A DNA stretch of 64,000 nucleotides from Mesocentrotus franciscanus. Taxonomy: Eukaryota > Echinodermata > Echinoidea > Camarodonta > Strongylocentrotidae. Each line of letters begins with the position of its first letter. The stretch's first letter is position 1. Below the pieces are notes generated by a model. The model was given only the letters and a program-made list of their open reading frames with translations, did not search any database and was not told the DNA's origin. Position numbers and translations under genes: made by a program. Where the stretch lies: contig CP137670.1 in the NCBI GenBank assembly GCA_037976565.1, positions 248,001 through 312,000 of the forward strand, read 5' to 3'. Positions 12,521 to 25,331 of this stretch are shown here, piece after piece.

Positions 12521-13483
12521 ACACGACAACGCACACGGTCACCAGATCGTATGCAGAAAACACAGATAAGAAAATTAAGTAAATTCGTGAAATTCAGTCA
12601 TTAAATAAGATTGTCATTACATTTTAATCTTTAAAAATACTTTTATTTTTTCAAAGTACGAAAATATGATTAATAAATCGTGTTATACCATGTCATCAAT
12701 CGCATGGTTTCATCTCACGGGCATCGGTTTGAATGTCGGCACAGGTATGTGTGTGTGTGTGTGTGCATATGTGGGTATGGTAAATTAATTTTATTTAACT
12801 TCATTTTTTTGTAGGGGCCCTATTTATAAGCAATTTGCTTTTGTGGTCCTGACCATATATTTTGCTTTGTATTTTGTATGTTTTATGTATTTTATTTTCT
12901 ATTGTATGTTTTGCTTTTATATGCATATAATTATGGTTAATAAAATTCAATTCAATTTAACTTCAACTGTAAGACTAAGGGAGGGCGGGAAGTTTTGGAG
13001 CTCAAACCCCAAAATTGTTGAGGCCCCGCCGTCTCATTCAAATAATTACTGATACCTAGAAAAAACAATCCTGGTAATTGCTTTGTATATAATTATAGCT
13101 GAGGGGTGTTGCATTAAACAAATAGAGCATCGGATTTGCTTTCTCCGCCTTCTCGAACAATACAAGAAATCATCTAACGTCACTCCATCTTCAAAGGACT
13201 TGATATTGATCATTCTTGATATTCGTAACGTTTAATTGTAGTAGAGGCACAAACTTAAATTTCAGTTTTTCAAAATAAAGGGCCGGTGCTGCACTACAAA
13301 GTGCTGGGCCGGAGATGTAAGGTGACAAGTCTCATGAAATCTTCAGTGGGATCGCTGATCATCGCTCGTCATCCCAGACATTCTGAAAAGTCGTAATCAA
13401 ATCACATTGTCAATCAAAACATAAGCTGAGACTCTACAGATTTTTTTAAATTTTTTTAAAATGCAAAGAGGACAGTGTTCTTG
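12521..13483. other. AT-rich spacer with a (TG)n microsatellite
   Basis: No gene is recognised. A (TG)n run lies at 12748-12765. The 12840-12960 stretch is rich in TTTTGT/TATTTT. An open frame of about 69 codons here lacks any domain and looks like chance. The sequence runs into the first gap. Confidence 0.55.
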
Positions 13484-13983
13484 NNNNNNNNNNNNNNNNN
13501 NNNNNNNNNNNNNNNNNNNNNNNNNNNNNNNNNNNNNNNNNNNNNNNNNNNNNNNNNNNNNNNNNNNNNNNNNNNNNNNNNNNNNNNNNNNNNNNNNNNN
13601 NNNNNNNNNNNNNNNNNNNNNNNNNNNNNNNNNNNNNNNNNNNNNNNNNNNNNNNNNNNNNNNNNNNNNNNNNNNNNNNNNNNNNNNNNNNNNNNNNNNN
13701 NNNNNNNNNNNNNNNNNNNNNNNNNNNNNNNNNNNNNNNNNNNNNNNNNNNNNNNNNNNNNNNNNNNNNNNNNNNNNNNNNNNNNNNNNNNNNNNNNNNN
13801 NNNNNNNNNNNNNNNNNNNNNNNNNNNNNNNNNNNNNNNNNNNNNNNNNNNNNNNNNNNNNNNNNNNNNNNNNNNNNNNNNNNNNNNNNNNNNNNNNNNN
13901 NNNNNNNNNNNNNNNNNNNNNNNNNNNNNNNNNNNNNNNNNNNNNNNNNNNNNNNNNNNNNNNNNNNNNNNNNNNNNNNNNNN
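13484..13983. other. Assembly gap (500 N)
   Basis: Exactly 500 N separate unique spacer from the middle of an array-A unit. The true distance and the left boundary of array A are therefore unknown. Confidence 0.99.
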
Positions 13984-15397
13984 ATTATGATGAAGTCAGA
14001 ATATTTGTAATAGCAAAATGAGACATCAAATCATATCTCGACACATACTCTATCAAGTATGAAAAATTGACCAGCATCCAGGAACTATAAAGGATTTTGT
14101 ATAGCATGGTTTTTGACAAGTGCTTGCGGATATACCCAAATAATCCACTTAAGCATTACACGTGAGCGGAATGGAATTCTCAAATCACTTTGCAAGTGAA
14201 ATATGAGCATGATCCCGGCATCTGATCGAAAAAGTGCACACTTGTGATAGCTTATTGTCTCAGCTACAACATACTCAAGCTCAGCGAAAACCAAACTAAA
14301 GCGACGGAGATATTGCTCGCGAAAGACGGGAATGTAGAATCCAGTTTTGAAAAGTCATGTCCCATAGAGAATACACGCACAAAATGTGAAAAATTGACAT
14401 GCCTCCCAATCGCAAAAATACGCCATGATGCCTTTGTCAAAATGAAAAAATCATCAAACTACATTTGTAGAAAATTGTCTCAGCTAGAACATATCAAAAT
14501 TGGGAAGAAAATCGATCAATATTTACAGAGTTACAATCAATTTTCCAAAAATATGCTGACGTCATAATATGCAAATTGAAATTTTGAGTTCGGAGGCCAT
14601 TATGATGACGTCATGAGTTAATTGAGGGTCAAATGAGACATGAAATCATCTCCGACTCATAATCTATCTAAATATGAAAACAAATTGGGAGTTCCCATCC
14701 ATTCTGAAGAGTTACAATGAATTTTGTATAGGCAAGTTTTTGCCCATATATGCTATGTATTACAAGAGCTCGCCTTACGGACGTTTATATTGAATGGACG
14801 CTCATCTTGTTATTAATGGTCATTAAGAGATAAACATGGTATCAAATTGTTCGAAAAAAATATGGGAAATACCATGAAAGAAAAAAATGGCGATTTTATG
14901 TTGTATAATGGTCGTGTAACCAGCTGTGCGCAATCAACGATGTGCGTGATTTTTATAAAATGCTTAAAATGGCCTGAAACGTATACAAATGAATTTGAGA
15001 CGATTTGGAACATTTTGAAATTTTGCGCTGCACGCCTGAGGCGACGCGCATGCGTCTTTTACCTGAAATTGACCGGACGGATATTGACCTTGATCATGAT
15101 AAATATGAATGAAAACGACTTTTCGTTATGAAGATATGATCATGAGTAGATTTTCAGAAAATTTTACAAAATGGCGCCTAGATGACGTCATCAGTCAAGG
15201 TCAAGGTTGAAAACCTTATTGTGCTTTGTTTATATGCCAATACATATGTGTGCTAAATTTCAAGGTATTTGATTTAACCATTTTCAAGTTATCTTGCTAA
15301 CAAAAAAGTGGGTCGAAATAAGAAAAATAAATAAATAAAGGCGATTTTAACAAAATTATAAGGTGGTCTGTATGATATACAGCCCACCTAATAATAA
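13984..15397 (-). mobile_element. Array A partial unit A0 (cut by gap)
   Basis: This unit enters at the segment following the palindrome and runs to the terminal hairpin at about 15361-15389. It is more diverged than A1-A7, with several small indels at about 14040-14570 and a distinct CG tract near 15030. That is typical of an array-edge copy. Confidence 0.8.
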
Positions 15398-15440
15398 CTA
15401 GACATGTAATACTTGTTTGGAACAAGTATAGGTGGGCTGT
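15379..15440 (-). other. Unit junction showing both element termini
   Basis: ACAGCCCACCT at 15379-15389 (end of A0) and AGGTGGGCTGT at 15430-15440 (start of A1) are exact complements. They flank AATAATAA, CTAG and the 9-bp-stem hairpin. The same junction recurs at every A-unit boundary up to A8. Confidence 0.85.
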
Positions 15441-17314
15441 TCCAACTAAAATTTGAGACAAAATAGAGCAAAAATAAGTGAAATACTGCTAAAAAAACAA
15501 TGTCATGTAGATTTATGATGTGAACGAAATTTACCTTCCTGAGGCATAACATGCAAATTAAGAAATTTCTGACATGTGGCTTTAATCGAATTATGACGTC
15601 AGCATATTGAAGGAAAATTGAGTGTATCTCTGTAAATACAGATCAATTTTCTTCCAAATTTCGATATGTTGTAGCTAAGGCAATTCTCTACAAGCTCAAT
15701 TGCCAACATTTTTCATTTTGATGCGTCATCAAAATGAAAATGTTGGCAATTGAGCTTGTAGAGAATTGCCTTAGCTACAACATATCGAAATTTGGAAGAA
15801 AATTGATCAGTATTTACAGAGATACACTCAATTTCCTTCAATATCTGTTATCATAATATCAAATTCGTATTTTGAGTACCAAGGCCATTATGATGAAGTC
15901 AGAATATTTGTAATAGCCAAATGAGACATGAAATCATATCTCCGACACATACTCTATCAAAATATGAAAAAATTGGGGGTCCAGGTGCATCCCAAAGAAC
16001 TATAAAGGATTTTGTATAAGCATGGTTTTGACAAGTGCGTTACGGATATACCAAAACATTTCCTTAGCGATTAGACGTGAACGGAAAATGGAATTCTCAA
16101 ATCCCACTTTGCAAGTGAAATATGAGCATGATCCCGGCATCTGATCGAAAAAAGTGCACACTTGTGATAGCTTATTGCCTCAGCTACAACATACTCAAAG
16201 CTAAGCGAAAACCAAACTAAAACGACGGAGATATTGCTCGCGAAAGACGGGAATGTAGAATCCAGTTTTGAAAAAAGTCATGTCCCATAGAGAATACACG
16301 CAAAATGTGAAAAATAGTCATGCCTCCTTCAATTGCACAAATACGACATGATGCCTTTGTCAAAATAAAAATTGTGAATACTGCATTTGTAGTGAATTGT
16401 TTCAGCTAGAACATATCAAAATTTGGAAGAAAATCGATCAATATTTACAGAGTTACAATCAATTTTCCAAAAATATGCTGACGTCATAATATGCAAATTG
16501 AAATTTTGAGTTCGGAGGCCATTATGATGACGTCATGAGTTAATTGAGGTCAAATGAGACATGAAATCATATCTCCGACTCATAATCTATCCAAATATGA
16601 AAACAAATTGGGAGTTCCCATCCATTCTGAAGAGTTACAATGAATTTTGTATAGGCAAGTTTTTGCCCATATATGCTATGTATTACAAGAGCTCGCGCAC
16701 GGACGTTTATATTGAATGGACGCTCATCTTGTTATTAATGGTCATTAAGAGATAAACATGGTATCAAATTGTTCGAAAAATATGGGAAATACCATGAAAG
16801 AAAAAAAATGGCGATTTTATGTTGTATAGTCGTGTTACGCAACCAGCGCATGTGCGTGTGCGCGATTTTTATAAAATGCTTAAATGGCCTGAAACGTATA
16901 CAAAATGAATTTGAGACGATTTGGAACATTTTGAAATTTTGCGCGCGCGCTGACGGGACGACGCATGCGCGCGTCTTTTACCTGAAATTGACCGGACGGA
17001 TATTGACCTTGATCATGATAAATATGAATGAAAACGACTTTTCGTTATGAAGATATGATCATGAGTAGATTTTCAGAAAATTTTACAAAATGGCGCCTAG
17101 ATGACGTCATCAGTCAAGGTCAAGGTTGAAAACCTTATTGTGCTTTGTTTATATGCCAATACATATGTGTGCTAAATTTCAAGGTATTTGATTTAACCAT
17201 TTTCAAGTTATCTTGCTAACAAAAAGTGGGTCGAAATAAGAAAATAAATAAATAAAGGCGATTTTAACAAAATTATAAGGTGGTCTGTATGATATACAGC
17301 CCACCTAATAATAA
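15398..17314 (-). mobile_element. Array A unit A1 (1917 bp)
   Basis: This is a reference copy. It has the CTAG terminus 15398-15401, hairpin 15409-15429, inner motif AGGTGGGCTGT 15430-15440, palindrome 15590-15857 and internal duplicate blocks at about 15786-16035 and 16425-16680. CG-rich tracts lie near 16850 and 16940. The opposite terminal hairpin is at 17279-17306, containing ACAGCCCACCT at 17296-17306. Confidence 0.85.
15590..15857. repeat. Long palindrome in unit A1, arms about 130 bp
   Basis: The sequence from ATTATGACGTCAGC to the matching TCATAAT is an inverted repeat with essentially no spacer, centred on GATG(A)CGTCATC near 15722. Arms include GCTAAGGCAATTCTCTACAA and its complement. 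Equivalent palindromes are at 17508-17769, 19419-19686, 21350-21616, 23614-23869, 25524-25772, 27428-27676 and 29313-29546. The last four have a damaged right arm. Confidence 0.93.
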
Positions 17315-19223
17315 CTAGACATGTAATACTTGTTTGGAACAAGTATAGGTGGGCTGTTCCAACTAAAATTTGAGACAAAATAGAGCAAAAATAAGTGAAA
17401 TACTGCTAAAAAACAATGTCATGTAGATTTATGATGTGAACGAAATTTACCTTCCTGAGGCATAACATGCAAATTAAGAAATTTCTGACATGTGGCTTTT
17501 AATCGAAATTATGACGTCAGCATATTGAAGAAAATTGAGTGTATCTCTGTAAATACAGATCATTTTCTTCCAAATTCGATATGTTGTTAAGGCAATTCTC
17601 TACAGCTCAATTGCCAACATTTTCATTTTGATGACGTCATCAAAATGAAAATGTTGGCAATTGAGCTTGTAGAGAATTGCCTTAGCTACAACATATCGAA
17701 TTTGGAAGAAAATTGATCAGTATTTACAGAGATACACTCAATTTTCCTTCAATATGCTGACGTCATAATATGCAAATTGTATTTTGAGTACCAAGGCCAT
17801 TATGATGAAGTCAGAATATTTGTAATAGCCAAATGAGACATGAAATCATATCTCCGACACATACTCTATCAAAATATGAAAAAATTGGGGTCCAGGTGCA
17901 TCCCAAAGAACTATAAAGGATTTTGTATAAGCATGGTTTTGACAAGTGCGTTACGGATATACCAAAACATTTCCCTTAGCGATTAGACGTGAACGGAAAA
18001 TGGAATTCTCAAATCCCACTTTGCAAGTGAAATATGAGCATGATCCCGGCATCTGATCGAAAAAAGTGCACACTTGTGATAGCTTATTGCCTCAGCTACA
18101 ACATACTCAAAGCTAGCGAAAACCAAACTAAAACGACGGAGATATTGCTCGCGAAAGACGGGAATGTAGAATCCAGTTTTGAAAAAGTCATGTCCCATAG
18201 ACAATACACGCAAAATGTGAAAAATAGTCATGCCTCCTTCAATTGCACAAATACGACATGATGCCTTTGTCAAAATAAAAATTGTGAATACTGCATTTGT
18301 AGTGAATTGTTTCAGCTAGAACATATCAAAATTTGGAAGAAAATCGATCAATATTTACAGAGTTACAATCAATTTTCCAAAAATATGCTGACGTCATAAT
18401 ATGCAAATTGAAATTTTGAGTTCGGAGGCCATTATGATGACGTCATGAGTTAATTGAGGGTCAAATGAGACATGAAATCATATCTCCGACTCATAATCTA
18501 TCCAAATATGAAAACAAATTGGGAGTTCCCATCCATTCTGAAGAGTTACAATGAATTTTGTATAGGCAAGTTTTTGCCCATATATGCTATGTATTACAAG
18601 AGCTCGCGCACGGACGTTTATATTGAATGGACGCTCATCTTGTTATTAATGGTCATTAAGAGATAAACATGGTATCAAATTGTTCGAAAAATATGGGAAA
18701 TACCATGAAAGAAAAAAATGGCGATTTTATGTTGTATAGTCGTGTTACTGTAACCGCGCGCATGTGCGTGTGCGCGATTTTTATAAAATGCTTAAAATGG
18801 CCTGAAACGTATACAAAATGAATTTGAGACGATTTGGAACATTTTGAAATTTTGCGCTGCTGCGCGGACGCACGCATGCGCGCTTTTTACCTGAAATTGA
18901 CCGGACGGATATTGACCTTGATCATGATAAATATGAATGAAAACGACTTTTCGTTATGAAGATATGATCATGAGTAGATTTTCAGAAAATTTTACAAAAT
19001 GGCGCCTAGATGACGTCATCAGTCAAGGTCAAGGTTGAAAACCTTATTGTGCTTTGTTTATATGCCAATACATATGTGTGCTAAATTTCAAGGTATTTGA
19101 TTTAACCATTTTCAAGTTATCTTGCTAACAAAAAGTGGGTCGAAATAAGAAAATAAATAAATAAAGGCGATTTTAACAAAATTATAAGGTGGTCTGTATG
19201 ATATACAGCCCACCTAATAATAA
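17315..19223 (-). mobile_element. Array A unit A2 (1909 bp)
   Basis: This copy is nearly identical to A1, with differences concentrated in the CG-rich tracts and in one-base gaps. The palindrome at 17508-17769 has a complete TGACGTCA centre. Confidence 0.85.
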
Positions 19224-21156
19224 CTAGACATGTAATACTTGTTTGGAACAAGTATAGGTGGGCTGTTCCAACTAAAATTTGAGACAAAATAGAGCAAAAA
19301 TAAGTGAAATACTGCTAAAAAAACAATGTCATGTAGATTTATGATGTGAACGAAATTTACCTTCCTGAGGCATAACATGCAAATTAAGAAATTTCTGACA
19401 TGTGGCTTTTAATCGAAAATTATGACGTCAGCATATTGAAGGAAAATTGAGTGTATCTCTGTAAATACAGATCAATTTTCTTCAAATTTCGATATGTTGT
19501 AGCTAAGGCAATTCTCTACAAGCTCAATTGCCAACATTTTCATTTTGATGACGTCATCAAAATGAAAATGTTGGCAATTGAGCTTGTAGAGAATTGCCTT
19601 AGCTACAACATATCGAATTTGGAAGAAAATTGATCAGTATTTACAGAGATACACTCAATTTTCCTTCAATATGCTGACGTCATAATATGCAAATTCGTAT
19701 TTTGAGTACCAAGGCCATTATGATGAAGTCAGAATATTTGTAATAGCCAAATGAGACATGAAATCATATCTCCGACACATACTCTATCAAAATATGAAAA
19801 AATTGGGGGTCCAGGTGCATCCCAAAGAACTATAAAGGATTTTGTATAAGCATGGTTTTGACAAGTGCGTTACGGATATACCAAAACATTTCCCTTAGCG
19901 ATTAGACGTGAACGGAAAATGGAATTCTCAAATCCCACTTTGCAAGTGAAATATGAGCATGATCCCGGCATCTGATCGAAAAAGTGCACACTTGTGATAG
20001 CTTATTGCCTCAGCTACAACATACTCAAAGCTAGCGAAAACCAAACTAAAACGACGGAGATATTGCTCGCGAAAGACGGGAATGTAGAATCCAGTTTTGA
20101 AAAAGTCATGTCCCATAGACAATACACGCAAAATGTGAAAAATTGTCATGCCTCCTTCAATTGCACAAATACGCCATGATGCCTTTGTCAAAATAAAAAT
20201 TGTGAATACTGCATTTGTAGTGAATTGTTTCAGCTAGAACATATCAAAATTTGGAAGAAAATCGATCAATATTTACAGAGTTACAATCAATTTTCCAAAA
20301 ATATGCTGACGTCATAATATGCAAATTGAAATTTTGAGTTCGGAGGCCATTATGATGACGTCATGAGTTAATTGAGGGTCAAATGAGACATGAAATCATA
20401 TCTCCGACTCATAATCTATCCAAATATGAAAACAAATTGGGAGTTCCCATCCATTCTGAAGAGTTACAATGAATTTTGTATAGGCAAGTTTTTGCCCATA
20501 TATGCTATGTATTACAAGAGCTCGCAGCGCACGGACGTTTATATTGAATGGACGCTCATCTTGTTATTAATGGTCATTAAGAGATAAACATGGTATCAAA
20601 TTGTTCGAAAAAATATGGGAAATACCATGAAAGAAAAAAAAATGGCGATTTTATGTTGTATAGTCGTGTTACGCGTAAACGCGCGCGCATGTGCGTGTGC
20701 GCGATTTTTATAAAATGCTTAAAATGGCCTGAAACGTATACAAAATGAATTTGAGACGATTTGGAACATTTTGAAATTTTGCGCGCTGACGCACGGACGT
20801 ACGCATGCGCGCGCGTTTTACCTGAAATTGACCGGACGGATATTGACCTTGATCATGATAAATATGAATGAAAACGACTTTTCGTTATGAAGATATGATC
20901 ATGAGTAGATTTTCAGAAAATTTTACAAAATGGCGCCTAGATGACGTCATCAGTCAAGGTCAAGGTTGAAAACCTTATTGTGCTTTGTTTATATGCCAAT
21001 ACATATGTGTGCTAAATTTCAAGGTATTTGATTTAACCATTTTCAAGTTATCTTGCTAACAAAAAAGTGGGTCGAAATAAGAAAAATAAATAAATAAAGG
21101 CGATTTTAACAAAATTATAAGGTGGTCTGTATGATATACAGCCCACCTAATAATAA
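19224..21156 (-). mobile_element. Array A unit A3 (1933 bp)
   Basis: This is a full copy. Its palindrome at 19419-19686 is the most nearly perfect in the array. Its first CG tract, near 20675, is one of the longest. Confidence 0.85.
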
Positions 21157-23418
21157 CTAGACATGTAATACTTGTTTGGAACAAGTATAGGTGGGCTGTT
21201 CCAACTAAAATTTGAGACAAAATAGAGCAAAAATAAGTGAAATACTGCTAAAAAACAATGTCATGTAGATTTATGATGTGAACGAAATTTACCTTCCTGA
21301 GGCATAACATGCAAATTAAGAAATTTCTGACATGTGGCTTTTATCGAAAATTATGACGTCAGCATATTGAAGGAAAATTGAGTGTATCTCTGTAAATACA
21401 GATCAATTTTCTTCCAAATTTTATGTTGTAGCTAAGGCAATTCTCTACAAGCTCATTGCCAACATTTTTCATTTTGATGACGTCATCAAAATGAAAAATG
21501 TTGGCAATTGAGCTTGTAGAGAATTGCCTTAGCTACAACATATCGAAATTGGAAGAAAATTGATCAGTATTTACAGAGATACACTCAATTTTCCTTCAAT
21601 ATGCTGACGTCATAATATGCAAATTGTATTTTGAGTACCAAGGCCATTATGATGAAGTCAGAATATTTGTAATAGCCAAATGAGACATGAAATCATATCT
21701 CCGACACATACTCTATCAAAATATGAAAAATTGGGGGTCCAGGTGCATCCCAAAGAACTATAAAGGATTTTGTATAAGCATGGTTTTGACAAGTGCGTTA
21801 CGGATATACCAAAACATTTCCCTTAGCGATTAGACGTGAACGGAAAATGGAATTCTCAAATCCCACTTTGCAAGTGAAATATGAGCATGATCCCGGCATC
21901 TGATCGAAAAAAGTGCACACTTGTGATAGCTTATTGCCTCAGCTACAACATACTCAAAGCTAAGCGAAAACCAAACTAAAACGACGGAGATATTGCTCGC
22001 GAAAGACGGGAATGTAGAATCCAGTTTTGAAAAAGTCATGTCCCATAGAGAATACACGCAAAATGTGAAAAATAGTCATGCCTCCTTCAATTGCACAAAT
22101 ACGCCATGATGCCTTTGTCAAAATAAAAATTGTGAATACTGCATTTGTAGTGAATTGTTTCAGCTAGAACATATCAAAATTTGGAAGAAAATCGATCAAT
22201 ATTTACAGAGTTACAATCAATTTTCCAAAAATATGCTGACGTCATAATATGCAAATTGAAATTTTGAGTTCGGAGGCCATTATGATGACGTCATGAGTTA
22301 ATTGAGGGTCAAATGAGACATGAAATCATATCTCCGACTCATAATCTATCCAAATATGAAAACAAATTGGGAGTTCCCATCCATTCTGAAGAGTTACAAT
22401 GAATTTTGTATAGGCAAGTTTTTGCCCATATATGCTATGTATTACAAGAGCTCGCGCACGGACGTTTATATTGAATGGACGCTCATCTTGTTATTAATGG
22501 TCATTAAGAGATAAACATGGTATCAAATTGTTCGAAAAAATATGGGAAATACCATGAAAGAAAAAAAAATGGCGATTTTATGTTGTATAGTCGTGTTACG
22601 CGCAAGCGCATGTGCGTGTGCGCGATTTTTATAAAATGCTTAAATGGCCTGAAACGTATACAAAATGAATTTGAGACGATTTGGAACATTTTGAAATTTT
22701 CTGCGCTGCCACACGCATGCGCGCGTTTTTGAAATTGACCGGACGGATATTGACCTTGATCATGATAAATATGAATGAAAACGACTTTCGTTATGAAGAT
22801 ATGATCATGAGTAGATTTTCAGAAAATTTTACAAAATGGCGCCTAGATGACGTCATCAGTCAAGGTCAAGGTTGAAAACCTTATTGTGCTTTGTTTATTT
22901 CGACCCACTTTTTTGTTAGCAAGATAACTTGAAAATGGTTAAATCAAATACCTTGAAATTTAGCACACATATGTATTGGCATATAAAATGCTTAAAATGG
23001 CCTGAAACGTATACAAAATGAATTTGAGACGATTTGGAACATTTTGAAATTTTCGTACGACGTACGCATGTATAGCGTCTTTTACCTGAAATTGACCGGA
23101 CGGATATTGACCTTGATCATGATAAATATGAATGAAAACGACTTTTCGTTATGAAGATATGATCATGAGTAGATTTTCAGAAAATTTTACAAAATGGCGC
23201 CTAGATGACGTCATCAGTCAAGGTCAAGGTTGAAAACCTTATTGTGCTTTGTTTATATGCCAATACATATGTGTGCTAAATTTCAAGGTATTTGATTTAA
23301 CCATTTTCAAGTTATCTTGCTAACAAAAAGTGGGTCAAATAAGAAAAATAAATAAATAAAGGCGATTTTAACAAAATTATAAGGTGGTCTGTATGATATA
23401 CAGCCCACCTAATAATAA
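21157..23418 (-). mobile_element. Array A unit A4 with an inverted insertion (2262 bp)
   Basis: This unit carries the palindrome at 21350-21616. About 350 extra bases occur after 22896: an inverted segment (about 22897-22985) followed by a second direct copy of the CG-tract-to-terminus part of the unit. It is otherwise an ordinary unit. Confidence 0.85.
22897..22985 (-). repeat. Inverted segment inside unit A4
   Basis: This is the reverse complement of the segment that normally follows (TATGCCAATACATATGTGTG to GTGGGTCGAAATAA). The first junction shares TTAT with the donor strand. The second (GGCATATAAAATGC) shares ATAAA with the resumed forward copy at the CG-tract region. Confidence 0.9.
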
Positions 23419-25331
23419 CTAGACATGTAATACTTGTTTGGAACAAGTATAGGTGGGCTGTTCCAACTAAAATTTGAGACAAAATAGAGCAAAAATAAGT
23501 GAAATACTGCTAAAAAAACAATGTCATGTAGATTTATGATGTGAACGAAATTTACCTTCCTGAGGCATAACATGCAAATTAAGAAATTTCTGACATGTGG
23601 CTTTTAATCGAAAATTATGACGTCAGCATATTGAAGGAAAATTGAGTGTATCTCTGTAAATACAGATCAATTTTCTTCCAAATTCGATATGTTGTAGCTA
23701 AGGCAATTCTCTACAAGCTCAATTGCCAACATTTTTCATTTTGATGCGTCATCAAAATGAAAATGTTGAGCATGAAGAGAATTGCCTTAGCTAACATATC
23801 GAAATTGAAGAAAATTGATCAGTATTTACAGAGATACACTCAATTTTCCTTCAATATGCTGATCATAATATGCAAATCGTATTTTGAGTACCAAGGCCAT
23901 TATGATGAAGTCAGAATATTTGTAATAGCCAAATGAGACATGAAATCATATCTCCGACACATACTCTATCAAAATATGAAAAAATTGGGGTCCAGGTGCA
24001 TCCCAAAGAACTATAAAGGATTTTGTATAAGCATGGTTTTGACAAGTGCGTTACGGATATACCAAAACATTTCCCTTAGCGATTAGACGTGAACGGAAAA
24101 TGGAATTCTCAAATCCCACTTTGCAAGTGAAATATGAGCATGATCCCGGCATCTGATCGAAAAAGTGCACACTTGTGATAGCTTATTGCCTCAGCTACAA
24201 CATACTCAAAGCTAAGCGAAAACCAAACTAAAACGACGGAGATATTGCTCGCGAAAGACGGGAATGTAGAATCCAGTTTTGAAAAAAGTCATGTCCCATA
24301 GAGAATACACGCAAAATGTGAAAAATAGTCATGCCTCCTTCAATTGCACAAATACGACATGATGCCTTTGTCAAAATAAAAAATTGTGAATACTGCATTT
24401 GTAGTGAATTGTTTCAGCTAGAACATATCAAAATTTGGAAGAAAATCGATCAATATTTACAGAGTTACAATCAATTTTCCAAAAATATGCTGACGTCATA
24501 ATATGCAAATTGAAATTTTGAGTTCGGAGGCCATTATGATGACGTCATGAGTTAATTGAGGGTCAAATGAGACATGAAATCATATCTCCGACTCATAATC
24601 TATCCAAATATGAAAACAAATTGGGAGTTCCCATCCATTCTGAAGAGTTACAATGAATTTTGTATAGGCAAGTTTTTGCCCATATATGCTATGTATTACA
24701 AGAGCTCGCGCGCACGGACGTTTATATTGAATGGACGCTCATCTTGTTATTAATGGTCATTAAGAGATAAACATGGTATCAAATTGTTCGAAAAATATGG
24801 GAAATACCATGAAAGAAAAAAAATGGCGATTTTATGTTGTATAGTCGTGTTACGAAAAGCAGCGCATGTGCGTGTGCGCGATTTTTATAAAATGCTTAAA
24901 ATGGCCTGAAACGTATACAAAATGAATTTGAGACGATTTGGAACATTTTGAAATTTTGCTGACGCGCAGACGTACGCATGCGTAGCGTCTTTTACCTGAA
25001 ATTGACCGGACGGATATTGACCTTGATCATGATAAATATGAATGAAAAACGACTTTTCGTTATGAAGATATGATCATGAGTAGATTTTCAGAAAATTTTA
25101 CAAAATGGCGCCTAGATGACGTCATCAGTCAAGGTCAAGGTTGAAAACCTTATTGTGCTTTGTTTATATGCCAATACATATGTGTGCTAAATTTCAAGGT
25201 ATTTGATTTAACCATTTTCAAGTTATCTTGCTAACAAAAAAGTGGGTCGAAATAAGAAAAATAAATAAATAAAGGCGATTTTAACAAAATTATAAGGTGG
25301 TCTGTATGATATACAGCCCACCTAATAATAA
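23419..25331 (-). mobile_element. Array A unit A5 (1913 bp)
   Basis: This is a full copy, but the right arm of its palindrome (23614-23869) has several short deletions. The terminal TGACGTCA of that arm has lost bases (GCTGATCATAAT). Confidence 0.85.

Noticed and set aside
13461..14021. Open frame crossing the N gap
   Set aside because: It consists almost entirely of unknown bases.
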